Positions 20,139-34,665 of a DNA stretch of 64,000 bases are shown here, piece by piece. Source of the DNA: Pontederia crassipes. Lineage: Eukaryota > Streptophyta > Magnoliopsida > Commelinales > Pontederiaceae. The stretch spans positions 186,001 through 250,000 of the forward strand of contig CM060187.1 in assembly GCA_030549335.1 (NCBI GenBank). The letters are read 5' to 3'. How positions within the stretch are numbered: the first letter of the stretch is position 1; each line of letters opens with the position of its first letter. The notes beneath the pieces are model-generated. The model ran no database searches, was not told the DNA's origin, and saw only the letters and a program-made list of their open reading frames with translations. The position numbers and the translations under genes are program-made.

Positions 20139-23100
20139 TTAGAGCTTGTCTTCAAATTCTGAGAGCGGGGTCATTTGCTCTTTCAAGCCCTTCCTCTTGC
20201 GGATGTCACAGACGAGCTGCGCTGCCTGAGTGCCCGGCTCCAAGGGATCAGAGTTCATCATGTCCCAGTGATCGAAAACACACTGGGGGAATGCTTGGCC
20301 TGAAGTCGCAGCACGCAAGGTACCTGAGAAACCAAAGGACTCTATGACTGGCAGGTAGGCCTTGATATTATAAAGTGGAGTACCAGGCCTCTGAAGTTCT
20401 TCAAAAACATGACCTCTCTTTTGGTTAAGAACACCATAAATGCCACCAAGTGCCTGTTCTGGGGCCTGGATCTCAACCAAATAAACTGGCTCAAGCAACC
20501 TTGGTTTTGCTGTGAGCTGGGATGCATAAATGACCCTTCTTGCTGTAGGAATGACCTGTCCACCACCCCTGTGGATAGCATCAGCGTGAAGAACAACATC
20601 ACATACTTCAAAACAAATACCACGCATGTTCTCCTCAGCAAGGGCGCCTTCCTTAGAAGCCCACTGAAACCCAGCTACAACAGAGTCCTTGATTTCATTA
20701 AGATACTGAACTCCCTTACACATGTCCACAACCATGTTAGGACCCGTGGTTTCAGGACCAAAGCACCAAATCTTCTTAGCAAGATCCTTGTCCCAACCAA
20801 ATTCCTCTGACAGAATCTTTGAGCGGACCTTCGGATCATCCCTTGGACCAATGCGGCCTTCATCAATAGCCTCTGCGAGTCCCTCTTCCATCGGTCGTGC
20901 TTCCATATATAGCCTGTTGTGCTTGTTTGGTGACTTGGACATCACAGTACGGCAGGATTTTTCAAGCACAGTCTCACGGAAAGAAACCACTGGGTCAGAC
21001 ACTATAATCTCAGCACCACCCATGAAGTCCTCTTGCAGATCCTTCAAGCAAATTTCAAGATGAAGCTCTCCTGCTCCAGCAACAATGTGTTCACCTGACT
21101 CCTCGATAGTGCAAACAACCATAGGATCAGACTTAGCAAGACGCTTTAAGCCTTCAACAAGCTTGGGAAGGTCAGATGCAACCTTGCATTGCACAGCCAC
21201 ACGCACAACAGGAGATACAGAAAATTTCATCGCTCTGATAGGATGAGCATCAACTTCCTTCTCATTTGTGAGAGTAGCATTCTTTGTGATGAACTGATCT
21301 AATCCGACCATAGCCACTGTATTTCCACAAGGCACATCCTCCACAGACTCTTGTTTCTTACCCATCCAGATAACAGTTCTCTGGACACTCTTCACATACA
21401 AATCTTTCTTCTGTCCAGGAACATAGTTGGGTCCCATGATGCGAACCTTCATACCAGTGGAAACCTTACCAGAAAAGACACGACCAAAAGCAAAAAATCT
21501 TCCTTTATCAGAAGCTGGAATCATCTTTGATACATAAAGCATAAGAGGACCTTCAGGATCACAGTTCCTGATAGCAGTTGCATAAATATCATCAAGGGGT
21601 CCTTCGTACAGGTTCTCAACACGATACCTTTGTGCTTTGGAAGGAGAAGGAAGGTGAAAGATCATCATTTCAAGAAGAGCAGTACTTGCAGGTAGCCAGG
21701 TCTGCATGACTCTCTTCATTAAAGCTTTACCGATAAGTTCCTTTTCCTCAGACTTCATTGACACACCAAGTTTCTGCAACATTGGCCACAATTTATCTTT
21801 CTGATCATTCATGCAAGTGCTAATAATTTGCTTGATCGGTTCATAGCAAAACTGGACAAACCCACGCTTGCAAGTAGGTGAACCAGTGCTCTTGGTGGTC
21901 CACTTCTTGGTTGCTGGGTCAAAGAAGTTCTCACCCCATAGCCTCTCCATCATCTTGCTCTCATCCACACCAAACTTGGCAGCATACATTTTGGCAAAGT
22001 TGGTAAGGGTGAAAGCCCAACCATGCAAGCCAGCAGAGAATGCAACAGTTCCCTTCTCAGGGTACACTTGGACATCACCAAGCAGAGGATCTTCATAAGT
22101 GGCCATGATTACATTGGCATTCTCAATGACACGTGAGAACGTCTGATAGGCTTCCTCTCCTTCAACTTGAAGCTCTAGGAAACAGCGATCCATCTTGTTA
22201 ACAGTGAGGACAGGCCTAATCCTTTCACCCAGAGCTTGTCGGAGAACAGTTTCTGTCTGGACACAAACACCCTCAACACAATCAACAACGACCAATGCAC
22301 CATCAGTAATGCGGAGTGCCGCTGTGACCTCAGACGAGAAATCAACGTGCCCAGGTGAATCAATGAGGTTTATGAGATACTCATTTCCACTTCTCTCACC
22401 TTTGAAGTTCTTCAAGGATTCATCAGTCATTTCGTAGTAAAGAGAGATACCAGTGGATTTAATAGTGATACCACGTTCAGCTTCATCCTGACGGGTATCA
22501 GTCATCCTAACATCCCCTGCAACTTCTTGAGCAATGATTCCGGCCGCAGCAACAAGAGAATCCGTGAGAGTAGACTTCCCTGAGATTGATTGCATGCAAT
22601 AATCTTAAGATGTGCAACAAGGAAATTGAAATTTCAATAGGAAGAGTTATTTGCAGGTTGTATTGAGATATTAATCACAAGCTATTTGTTGGTTCACATA
22701 AAACAATAACAATAGAAGTACATATAATTAAGACAAATATCACAGGTTCTATTGAGAGAACGTATCATTGACTTAAAACTTTGCAACAAAGGATGGATGC
22801 CAATGCGTCAACGCACATATTATTGATATTTTAAAGTTTTACATATCAATCATGTGCAAGAATCAAAGTAAAATGATCAAGCTCTCTCAATCCATAATCA
22901 ACTTAACAATTATACTTCTCAGTGACAACGATATGATATTCTGATTTAGAACCACAAAAGAGAATTTCCTCATGTTCCAGATGAACAAAAAGAAAGCAGT
23001 AATAATTTAATGACAAAAGTAAATCTAAGAGAATCTAAGATAGCCAAGAACCAATCATCAAAACAAAATTCGACTAATCAAAATAACTACAGAAGAGTAA

Positions 23101-23587
23101 ATAGTGCTATTTCAGATTGTATCTTTTATACACCTACAATGTAAACAAAGCAAAGACAGATTTCTTAGATAATATAAAGATTTGTTTGATTGGAACCTTT
23201 TAGGGAAATCATTTTTCACATTTACCAGTGATTTTGACAAAAAAATGGTCCACAGGAAATTTAGCTAATAACTTGTATATAATCTTGAAAATTAGGAAAA
23301 TAATGGCTGATATATACTAGAACAAGATAAATATATCATGTGCTTGGCACCAATTAATTTATTATCAAATGAGACCAACAGTCGTTGTGAATCCATTAAC
23401 AGATGACCCAAATTAGGAAAAAATTGAAGCTGCAAACTAAAATGGAGAAACAATATTATCAAATTATCATTCGCCAACTCAAAAACAATTTCATACCATG
23501 ATCCACATGAGCAATAACGGACATGTTTCGAATGTTATGCTTCAAGTCCATAATTCTACGGAGTTCTTCTACTGTAAACTTCACCAT
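20139..23587 (-). CDS. EF2: elongation factor 2 (EF-2)
   Basis: Two coding exons on the minus strand, 23587-23497 and 22579-20139, separated by a 917-bp intron; they join to 843 codons, exactly the plant EF-2 length. EF-2 is the cytosolic GTPase that moves tRNAs and mRNA through the ribosome after peptide bond formation. Visible motifs in order: P-loop AHVDHGKST (about residues 26-34, split by the intron after HG's first base), switch [31 protein letters not shown], and the diphthamide loop [12 protein letters not shown] near residue 700, whose His is the modified residue targeted by diphtheria-type toxins. The C-terminus ends in FEDKL. The start is chosen from the conserved [14 protein letters not shown]; a Met in the larger frame at 22595 lies in the intron and is not the start. 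No lesions were seen. Confidence 0.97.
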
Positions 23588-24558
23588 CTTGTCCTCTTTG
23601 AATAATCAAATAATGCTAGTTAAACCTGAATATTGATAAAAGAAATTAGCAGAAGCAGCTTACAGATTCATTCTTTAATATAAAAAATCAAACTGTAATG
23701 AAAGAATACTAAGAGGCATAGAAGATAAATAAACATCATATTGAAAAGCTTTTGCTGCACCATCATCTGCCGCAGTGATAAAGTGAATAATGAAAGAAAC
23801 ACAATTACCTTCGGAAAGTGAACACTATTATTTCTGAAGATTAAAAGAAAAAATAAGACAACTGTTTCTGTACTACCACCTAATTATTGCTCCGAAGTTA
23901 GCATGAAATTTCACAGGACAAACAGATAATCAAGTCGAAAATCTGAAACTCATATGAATCATGATTTTTTTTACTTTACACGTTACTTTAAATACATACA
24001 ACATATCTTGCAATCAGAGAAGTATGTAATACTAGGACAACAACCACATTACTACCTTAAAAGAAGTAATGATTTTTGTAAGAAAGTATAGTAGTATAAG
24101 TGCATCAAATTGCAGTTTATCCACAAAAGAATTTGATTTGAAAGAGATCCCCTGATATTGCAGCAAGAGCAGTGGATCCAAAACAATCAGTAGGTAACAA
24201 ACCATGTTGAAGGTTTGGTTTAAAATTAAGAAACTGTTTTTGCACAGAGATGTCGACTATGAATTATCTTGAGCACCTTTAATGTCCTTACGAAGTCCAA
24301 AAAAAAAAAAAGATAACGAATAGATCAAAAACGAGCGAAAAACAAAATAAAGAGCAAAAATTTCATGATGGAACTGCAACTCTGGATCCAATTGATGAAA
24401 CATCACACCACGACGCCACAGAAGCCGAGAAGACAGCAGACGATTGGAAAACGCAAAGAGAAAACACGAGAAGACCCACAGAAAAGAGAACAAAAAAGGG
24501 CTAAAAAATCAAAGATCGCAGCTCACAAGAACACGAGAAGAGAGATGCAAAGCCTTAC

Positions 24559-24590
24559 AGTGGATAGGAGTCGCCGCTGCCGCTAGAAAA
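24559..24590 (-). other. EF-2 5' leader exon (approximate 5' end) before a leader intron
   Basis: About 30 bases downstream of the TATA box a short leader reads GCTGCAAGG...CCTATCCACT and ends in a donor GTAAGG (24558 downwards). The matching acceptor probably lies near 23626 (AATATTCAG) or closer to the start codon, giving a leader intron of roughly 0.9-0.95 kb. Leader introns are common in highly expressed plant translation-factor genes and often raise expression. The transcription start is inferred. Confidence 0.55.
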
Positions 24591-24613
24591 CCCTTGCAGC
24601 TCTCATCTCATAG

Positions 24614-24622
24614 CTTTATATA
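24614..24622 (-). promoter_or_regulatory. TATA box of the EF-2 gene
   Basis: TATATAAAG on the minus strand, about 30 bp before the inferred leader start and about 1.03 kb before the EF-2 start codon. It is a strong consensus TATA box, as expected for a highly expressed gene. Confidence 0.65.
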
Positions 24623-24639
24623 GGTGGATTCGCGGGCCG

Positions 24640-27600
24640 TTCCAAAATATACTGGGCTTTTAACATTATTTATCTTATATTTTGTATAAAGTTTTTTATT
24701 ATTATTTTTTAATATATTTTCCTATCAAACTTATTTAACATAACTTATTAATTCAAACTTAATATTTATTAACAAATTAAATTATATTTTACATTTTACC
24801 CAAACATCCACTAAAGTTAATACATGAAATCATCCAAATTCATATTGAATTAATACGTGGATTCAACTAAATTTCACTTATGAAAAGCTACCTATAGGTT
24901 TAGAATTTACAGTAAGATTCTACTTTTTTAAAAAAATATTGATTATTTTATCCATTTTTTTTGCATTAAATGAAATCCATAATATCCTTAGTGAGTTCAT
25001 CGACAAATTTTCGACATAACAGACTTCTACACTTCAGCATGACGTGTGCATGTAGGAAGAAAATCCTAGGGTACAACTAGGTGGTGATCAACTCTCGGTG
25101 GTTACTGAAGAACACAATGTCCTCCATCACTTTTACACAACCAATAAGTAGTTGCATAACAATGGCCTATAACTCTAATCTCTTCTCGCACTTAGGTCGT
25201 CATTATAATATGAGTGTTCACAAATCGAATTTGATCCAATTCGATATCGAACTTCACCTGAGTAATTGTGAGGTCGGGTCACTCCTATTTTGAAGATTTG
25301 GATATGAAGTAACATATACCTATCCATCATTTCTTTATTTTTTATTGTTTGTTACTTTTTATTATTTAATATAAATATTTTTAAAAGCATAAAATAATTT
25401 GATAAAAAATTAGAGTATTCTTTTATATTTTTTAAATTATTTTTATTGAAATGTTTTTTATATAAAGTATAAGTTTAAAGTGAAAATAAAAAGATAAAAA
25501 AAAATTGGATCGAGTTGAGTCGAATAGGGTTTAAAAATTCTAAACCATATTACGTCGGTCATTATTTTCACGTGGTGGACCTTAAATTGTATGTTAGACC
25601 CCTCGAGTGGTCTCCATCGACCTCGATGAGCTGCGGACCCTTGTACTATAACAACATGTCACAATTCGCATCGAGTCTCCTTCTAAACCCTTTAACCAAC
25701 AGCATGTTCTTCTACTCGATGAACCAACTATCGAAAGGAGTTCTATGTTCGAGATTCTGATGAAAGTTGTCAATGACCTAATGAAGAAACGTGAAATAAT
25801 AGAATGAAGAATTAGGGTGGTGTGGTGATGGGAAAAATGAAAAGTGAAGATGGATGATATGTTGATTGGAAGTGTAAAGTGAAAAGAATTTGAATATTTC
25901 AATTTAGCCCCTCAAGTAGTTAGGATTTCATCTTATCCATCGAAGTAATCAAGTATTTATAGGGTGCAGAAACTTGGTTTGAATTCAATATATATAGGTA
26001 GGGCAAAGAGTCCCTTCTTAGCTCTTTTGCTAATGAGACTACTTAGAATCAAAGTGGACCACCCGACGATAATCTCATGGCCTATGATAAATTCTATTTT
26101 CCTATTTTTGTTTTAAATATATAAATGTGAAATGAACTTATCTTGTTCAATCAAATTATTTCAATGGTCCATATAATTTTTCTAACAAAACCCTAAATTT
26201 TCTCTCCTACAACACCTCCTCCACTCCTTTTGTTCTCTCATCGTCAACTCTATCATAGATCACTGACATCGTTGGTTGCTCTCAATGAGTCAGTTGTTCA
26301 TACTCTTTCCCTCTCTCTCTCTCTTCGCTAGTCTCGTCATCGCTCGGGAATTTGAACATCAACTTTGTTGTTCACATTCTCTCCCATCATTAGCCTTGTC
26401 GTTCTCCACTCGTTGATGTCATCACTAGTTCTTCCTAAAATTGATCACGAGTACGTTCACTAGATGTTTGTCTTTAATCTTGAAGATAATCCATTTTATT
26501 TATGCAGGTTTGTTCTCCAATAAGTTCTGCATTTACTTTTCAACAGCTTCGTATTTCTCCAAGAGGCTCATTGATGCAACTCCTCAGCAATTTTAGCTTA
26601 TAGAAGCCCCAATTTATGAACCTATAGGATGCATTTGTGAATTACATTTTGTTTTCCTTTCTAAAACCTACCCATTTTTTCAATTGGACGTTTGATGGGA
26701 ATTTTTTACATTGCTCTTGTTTAAAATAATTGCATATAATAACTATGTTTTTTTCTTGAAAGCGAAATGGTTCGGTCAATGAAAGCTCCTCGCGAAAATA
26801 AAAAGGAGACACAAGCTCCTTAGAGCATTCTCTCTTCCTCCCATCACTCTCTCTTCTTTGCGCCGATCACATTTAAGTTTGTGCATTATGTTGGTGGTCA
26901 CCTTCACGTTCAGCGTTGTTCTTGCAAATTGCAACACATATGTTCTCAGTGTTGGTCTTTGTTCCATACTTCCATGTTAAGGAGAAGCAACATATTACAA
27001 TGTTTTTAAATTATTTGACAATCCATAAGGGCTGAGGTCAACGAGAGAAAGAGAGTAAGTCGGATTTGAAGAGCTCGCGGCACATTAAGCATAGATTTCC
27101 ATATCCAAAATTTTAGGAACACAATTCACATAACAAAACTTGCAACAATTTCTATCATTCAAATCTTTCAAAACTAAATGAAAATCATCTTCCTGAAAAA
27201 AATAAAAATGATGAATAGATAATGCAAATATCGTAACAGAGTGATATGCATATATTGTTTACAAAATAGCTACAAAAAATTCAACCATATGCTAATTTGT
27301 TAAAAAAATGGAGAATTAACCCTCATTGCCTCCCACCATCACCACCAATTTAAGGGCCTTTGAGAACCTTATGAACATTAGTTGTTGGGTCTTCTCAGAT
27401 TTAACCACCACCTCAACTTCCTTAACTTTGTTTTTCACCCTTCATTTGTTCAATATGCTCCTTGTCATGAAGAGGTGCTTCTCTTGCAGCATTCAAACCT
27501 TCAATTTTCTTAATTGTCTTGACATGGCACCAACAACGGACATAGAATATGATTTTTTTTGTGGCGTTAACTTGCAATATATGAAATACATAAATAAAAA

Positions 27601-30600
27601 TTGAAGAAAAGGAGAATAAGAGATGGACCATAAAGTCCATGGCTAGACGGTTGATAATCAAAATACTTGAGCAGATACAAAGTTTTATGATAAGTGGTGG
27701 CGCTCATGTCGGCAGAAGTGGGGGATCGGTAGTCAAATTAGCGATATAGTTGATTATAGCAATCATGGGTGATTAGGAGTAGCAACAGTCGTGGCTGATG
27801 AGGTTGAAGACATACAACATTCATTGAGGAGGAGGAATATGAGAGAGAATGTTAGGTAGAAATGCATAAAGATTGTGCTTTTATTGTTGTGAAAAAATAT
27901 CCACATCGTTCAATAAAATGAACAATCTAGATTAAATTTTAAAAATTTTAGAAAAGAGAATAAAAAATAAATTAATGATGGATTGTTTGATTGACATCAG
28001 AGAGTCAATTTTGATTCTATACAGATTCCTTAACAAAAGCGCTAAAGAGACGCTCTTTACCCATACAGGTATATTAGGAAATTGCATATGCACTATACAA
28101 TCCCACGTTCATAGTCGTCCAATCAAAATCAATGGTTGCGATGAATGCATGATTCAGCATGGTGGCTATAGTCTAAGTAATGGATATGAAGCATTTCAAC
28201 ATGGTTTGATGCTCTAGTTCATGGCTAGTTTGGGCCATTCCATTTATCAACTCATTATAGGGCAAATGAACCATGATTCCTCACTCTCGTTTATGCACTC
28301 AATTCTTATCCTGTTCCTGCGACTCCTTCTTCTCTTATTTCCTGCAACTATTGCTTCATTGTGCATCTCTCCCCTCTTGTTCATCAAAATCTCTCTACTA
28401 CAAGCTCTTTCCTCTCATTCGCCAAATCCCTTTGCAGTAAATTTGCCTTTGTTATTGACATTTTTTTCTTACAACATCTTCCTTCATGTGACAATGATAA
28501 GTAATGTCTTCCTTTTTTTGTTTTGTTTCATGTCATTGCAATTTCTTTTGTGGTTCCACGCTAGATAGTGTTTTCCTTTTTATTTTTGCCCAACAGACCT
28601 GAGACCTTAGTTGTTGATTTGATTCCTTAACCTTTTTATTTTGTTCCTTGCCACAAAAATTTGCAAAGAGATTAGATGATAGGCAACTTTTGTGCTCACT
28701 TTGTGTAATAGAACAATACTTTTACACTAAGAATAATTGTTTATGCACTATTGCTTGTGTGATCTCTTTTGATAAATAGACTATAACTATAAAACATTTT
28801 GAAGAATTTGACTAGTAATTTTGGACTATTGCCATTGCCATTTTTCAATTAAAAAATTTCTTCTTTTAGAATATTTATCAAACCAACAAGTTGGATCCAG
28901 AAGCATGCCAAGATGAAATTATGAATACTCAAGAAAGGTAAATCCAAACTCACATATAGCATCATATGTCTTCATTTTGTCTCATTATCTACACTGCACA
29001 TGATGTTGAAATAAAGAAATGAATAGATGCTATCAAGAATAATTGCATGGTGAAGTGAAAATAGTAGAGAAGGAAGACGAAGAGGAGGGCAACTTGGAAT
29101 AAGAGGACAAATATAGGTGAAATTGCATTGAAAGTTTGCATTTTTTCCATTGTTGTTTTTACAACAACATCTACACATGTATGACCTAATTTGCAACTCG
29201 TTTCTTTCTTGATAATTAGGTACAAGACACTGCAGATGAGAGTAAATCTAAAGTATGCTAGGAGGATATTGTTTTGAATGCTTAAAATAAGAGGACGCTA
29301 TTAATGACACACATAGTCATGGCCTAGGAAACTTTGTTAATGTTTCTTTTGCTGGATGCATTATCATTAAATGAGTCTACTATTTGGATGAAAGACTAAG
29401 TGGCATTTATTTGTTAGTGTACTATTGAAGCTTTGTTATAGAATCATCTTTGTGGTATTATTAATATGACAACTCTATTATTATGAAAGACTAAATGACT
29501 TTCTATTTGTAATATTATTAATATGACACCTCTGATTTCATGGAAGTAAAAACAAATGTATATAAACTATGTTTGTGATATACTTTACTATGTCTTTGTG
29601 GTTCAATTGTTTTTTTTTTTTTGAAATATTGAAGTTATTGTTTCTTTCTTTTTGAATTGGATGTCCATGGGGGTTATTTTGTCATGTTCTGTGTGATACC
29701 CATTCGGGATAAGATTCAAACAAGCAAGCAATGTTTATTGATGTAAACTTATGTATGATTGTTAGATAAGTCTTGTACATTTTAATGTTAATGACATTCT
29801 CAAAGTTTTAAACATGAAGATGGTTGAGCCAAGCAAAATATGATGGTGGCTATAATTAAGGTTATATTAAAAAGCATTTTAGAATCTAAAAGATCATATA
29901 AAGGGACAAAAAAAATCATATTTACTTCTTAGCAATTATTGGGACATTTGTATGGAATACAAAAAAAATATCATTAGTTAATTAGCATACGATAGAAACA
30001 ATTGAAATGTCTAATGTAAACAACACATTGTTACAATATCACCAGAAAATATGATATAGTAACACCTTGCATACAATACATAAGTTTAGGTAATTATTAC
30101 AAGTACTAAATTGCTTGCTTACTAATTAATATGCTAATGTCAACTTGTATTAATCCTATCTTCCTCAAAAACTTAGTCACAGGAGGTGGAATACCATTTA
30201 CATGCACTCAACACTAAACAAAGATATTTTCCACCCTTTTTTGTAGATTCCATTTTTCGAAGGTTCATTCTCCCTTACGTGCTTATTGCGTAGACTTCAT
30301 TCATAAAGACTTTTACTCCATTGATGATCATATTACACCTTTTCAGATATAATGATCAGTACATTCACTCATTCAATACATGTGTCATATTTCAAATTCT
30401 AGTTATGATTGTCGATACAATTTGAATTTTGTGTATCAATCAATCATGTCATAGTATGATCATCTGACATAAGAATAATATAAATCTTCAAGACAAGAAA
30501 GTTAAAAACATCCATTCAGTTAACATCCAATAATATTAAATAATTAATAATAAACCTTAAACATGTCTAGAGTGGAGCTAAAATTGGTCAAAAACCCTTA

Positions 30601-33420
30601 TTTGGGGTTCATGACTATGAAATTAGTGTCATAGGAGTGGTTGTTGAGGTGAGGCCATGAAAACATACTTCACGGCGAAGGCATTTTTTATCTAGTATTA
30701 TCATGACCGTGATAATACCTACACTGTCACGCCTATGACAGCTTGACTATATGACACTAATTTGATCACAATTTTTTATTCCTAGTTCCATGTGGCATGA
30801 AACTAAATTCTTCGAAACTATACTTTGATATTTGTTCAATGACATATTATTCATAATTTTTTAGCCACAAACTAAGAACAACACTTAACATGATCCTTTG
30901 ACAGTTCAAACCTTCATGATATTCTTTATATCTCTTTTTTATATGAAACAAAGTTATGTAGAAAGATGACTTGATCATCTACCTAGTTCATAAATTTCAT
31001 GTTCAGATTCAATAATCTACATTTTTTAGGTTTCTTTTACAATTTAGTAATGCTACTACCCAATAGTGGGTCACTTCACGAGTCATAACTTTCTATACAC
31101 AACTCCAATTGAATTGAAATCAAAGTATAAAGAAACTAGACTTCAAGATCCAAACATATATCATTCATAATTTGTAGATGACAAAAAACTTGTTCAAAGG
31201 TAGAATGCATGAATTTAGACATACCCATGGTTAACATGCTCTTAATCTTTGGACACATAAATATGATCATAATTAAATAAGATCGAGGAGAAAAGCAGCA
31301 ACACGACATGGTTATTAGTAAGATACCATCAATGAAATAATATCTTTTAAGTCAAATCATGTAGTAGAAAAAAAGAAAGAAATCTAATGCACATTCCTTA
31401 ATCTCAAAGCTATAAGAATAAAGGTGATTCTTATAAACCTCAATCCATTCAATAATCATCATTATGACAGAGATTTAGGGATTTGATTCCTTTAACCATA
31501 ACTTTAGAATTTATGTTAAAACCCTAACCCTATTTTCTCCTTACTTTCTCCCTCCTAGATTAGGCCTTCATTGATCCTCTTATTTTCTTCCTTCTCCCTA
31601 AGCTTGATGCCCCATCTCTTTCTCCTTTGTTGTCTTCTTTTTCTGCAGGAATTTGGGGGTTTTTGAGACTTTTGAGGCTGTTGGAGACTTAAGAAAGGGT
31701 TAGGTGAGATTAGATTGTTAGGATATAAGTCAACCTTATATAAATTGGGACTTAGGTGGGGTTTTAATGTTGGTTGGCTGCTAAGTTTAAATGGGCCTTA
31801 AGTCGATGCAGTCTCCTTTTTTTCTCCTTTTCTTTTTTTTATATTACAAAACTTGCAATAGAGATATTTTGGTGAATAAGAGGGGGATAGACGTGCAATG
31901 GAGCAATAATTGCAATAAGTAGGAGAGGAAGGAGCAATGTAGTTTGAGCCTGCTCGTAGAGGCAGCTGCACGAACAAGATACTAAGGAGCACACAAACAA
32001 GAGAATAGCAAGAGAGCAGTCTTGGATCATTTGCCCTAAAATGAGTTTAGGAGTGGAACAATTGAACCATAACCACGAATCAGAGCATCAAACCTGACCG
32101 AAACTCCTTCGGACCATTACTTAAACTTTGTCTCATCGCGCCTTCATCTCAGCCATTCATTTCGATCAGATGACTACGAATGTAGAATTGTATAGTGTAT
32201 AAACAAAATTGCGGTGCACTTCAATATACCTCAGATATATAATATAATTTACTAATAAAGTTAATAATGCAACGCGACACTTACTGCATCGTCTAACTTA
32301 CAAAGTAATGTAATAATATATATTTTCAAATTAAAAATAATTATGCATGATCTATCTTACAAATTAAAACTTTGATGACTTGACAATAAAAAGCTAAGGT
32401 TATATTTTAAATAAATGTTATGATGAGTCATTTGGCCACAAAGTGGAAAATCTCATGGTTACAAGTATCATAGATATACTCTCTTCTATGCTTAATAGGG
32501 ATACTATTAATGGGCTTATTGATCCATTTAAAATACATTCTTTTAAGTTTAGCCACTTATTGTAGCTACTGTTAGAAACTGTAAGAATATTACTCTTATA
32601 TTACAACAGAATTGCCTACTTACTAATTAATATGCTAACAACAAGTCTGAAGTCTATCTTCCTTAAAATCTTATTCACAAGAGATGGAATGCCATTTACA
32701 CACGCTTAACATGAAATATGGATATTTTTTTGTTTCAAATGCATTGGAATCCCAATTTCTAACAAGTGTATTCCATGTTCACAATAGCAGGGTATCTTAT
32801 TGCTTGTAGGACTAGAAGAAAAAATTGTATACATGGAAGGGAAAACTCTATTCCTTTGTAATTGATGGCTACTATATATTTTTGGGGGAAGGGGTGCTAG
32901 ACTTCGGAGAAATTTTCTATATTCTTTTCCTGGTATTTTGTAGGTGACAACAAATGCATACATTTGCTTAGTTGGTGTACAATTTAGTGCTCTCCTAAAT
33001 GTGGTGCCCTTGGAATAAGGAAGTTAAAACATATTCGATTTATCTTTATTGTTAAGAAAGTTTGTCTTAAATAATCTAATGAGCTATGATCTCATCTTAT
33101 CGTTATTAAATATGGCAAACTAACCCTTGCAGGAGCCCATCGTGGAGCTGGTGATTGGTAAGAAACGTGATGAATGAGATTAGGCTCGACTTCAACAAAA
33201 ACATTAACAATGGATTACATACTAATATCTTACTTGATCCTTGAATTTTACCATGATTCTTGTTGTTATGCACACATATGTCAGTGTGAATATGTCTTTA
33301 GATTCCATGCATGTTACTCAGCTAATCATGGATGGTAGTTGGGACTTGCCTCTTTTTTGTTGATGTGTTTGGCAATGTCTTAACTACAAGTGTGGTTTGT
33401 TGTCTTTTCTGCCTGCTGCC
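24640..33420. other. gene-poor AT-rich intergenic region
   Basis: About 8.8 kb without any frame I can assign. The longest frames are 60-115 codons, scattered on both strands, with hydrophobic or low-complexity composition expected of AT-rich DNA. A short inverted pair (AATTAGTGTCATA near 30635, TATGACACTAATT near 30752) and LTR-like phrases around 31070-31150 hint at decayed repeats. The minus-strand stretch 27330-27600 has a Lys/Glu/Val-rich reading that looks faintly like an old exon but is full of stops. Confidence 0.6.
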
Positions 33421-33426
33421 CACCGA

Positions 33427-34000
33427 GGATGATAAGTGGGTTTGGACTAACGATACCCATGGAGTAGGTTCGACTAAGTCGGTCTAGCCAACTGTATGTG
33501 ATGATTTGGTTGGACTATATTATGAAATTTAGAACTTTCTTTGAAAACTAAAACCTATTTTAAACATGATCTTCTCCTTCAACCTGGATATTAATTATAC
33601 ATGTCCCTTGTGTGGTGCCTCGATTGAAACAAAAACCCACCTATTTTTTGAATGCAATGTGTCATCTGAACTCTGGGCATCTTATAAACTAAACTTCATT
33701 ACCAATTTTTTTATTGCAACTCTTGGAATGATGGCGAGTGGTTTCGTGAGGGCAACCATCTTGACTCCCAATCATCCACTCATTTAAGATCCATTTTCGC
33801 TTGCTACCTTTGGAACCTCTAGATGCATAGGAATGATACTCATTTCAACTCCAAGCACTTAATCATTCTTAGTCAATGCTTTGGGCGATTCCATGTGGAT
33901 CAGGTGGGAGCCTTAGTAAATTAAACTCAGATGGTTCATTCATCGGCACAATGGCGCCGGGCGAAGCAGGTCCTATGGCCGCCACTCAATCGAAAAGGGG
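33427..34000 (+). mobile_element. LINE (non-LTR retrotransposon) 3' fragment, decayed
   Basis: Remnant of the C-terminal end of a plant LINE polyprotein in broken frames. A DKWVWTNDTHG-like reading (about 33430) matches the WxWxxxxxG step just after the reverse transcriptase. The zinc-binding zf-RVT domain CPLCGASIETKTHLFFEC is clear at about 33599-33655. A LRSIFACYLWNL reading with a stop follows, then KLNSDGSFIG (about 33925), the start of the RNase H-like domain. At least two frameshifts and stop codons make it non-functional. No reverse transcriptase core is found upstream, so it is a typical 5'-truncated copy. Confidence 0.8.
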
Positions 34001-34122
34001 ATTCACAGCTCACACATATATGACTGGAGGTTGATTCCAAGACCCTTGTAAGTATCATCAACAAGAATTTCAAGTCTTCATGAAAGCTTTGGACCACACC
34101 TTACTCTCCAATTCTTACATTT

Positions 34123-34665
34123 TAGGGCTCAGTTTGGTAATATTAGTGATTTAATCAGAGGATAATGATTCAATTAGAGAATAACGATTTGATTATAGTA
34201 TAACTATTAGCGGATAGTGGATTTAATAAAAAATTAATTAGTAAACATAAAGACAAAAAGTAAACAACATAAAATTTATTATCATTTTTATAAATTTACA
34301 AAAATTAATTTATAATATTTTATTCTAATTAGTAATATTTTAAAATATTATTTTAATATAAAAATTGATTATTTTAATATAAAATTTTGATTATCTTAAA
34401 ATAAAAATTTTATTCAAATTGTAAGTAAAATAAAAATGTAATATATTAAAATAAAAATAATATGTGATGTATATTATTTTTTATCTAAGAAATGGGAATA
34501 TAATAGAATAAAATATGAAAATGCTAGCTCTCTACTCTATAGTTAGTAAGAGCACTCATAGCGTTTTGTGTTTAAACCTATAATCGCTATTGAAAAAAAT
34601 ATTTACCAAACACTTATATTAATATTTTGAATTTAACAAAACGCTATCCGCTATTAGACGCTCTA
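34123..34665. mobile_element. probable inverted-repeat miniature element
   Basis: The left side TAGGGCTCAGTTTGGTAATATT faces a complementary TAAGTGTTTGGTAAATATT (right side about 34600-34620). Further inward and outward pairs such as TAGCGGATAG (about 34208) against CTATCCGC (about 34648) support a foldback structure. The interior is AT-rich. End points are approximate and no target duplication was identified. Confidence 0.4.

Noticed and set aside
20342..22437. Antisense and alternate-frame ORFs within EF-2
   Set aside because: They are shadows of a highly conserved coding exon.
22580..22595. In-frame Met start just upstream of the large EF-2 exon
   Set aside because: The true N-terminus [11 protein letters not shown] is encoded in the separate exon at 23497-23587 and a clean acceptor lies at 22580; the upstream Met is intronic.
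27326..27661. Possible old exon on the minus strand
   Set aside because: The Lys/Val/Glu-rich reading is interrupted by stops, has no splice structure and matches no family I recognise.
31030..31560. Possible solo LTR
   Set aside because: The wording resembles plant LTR sequence, but no TG...CA pair, target duplication or second copy was found.
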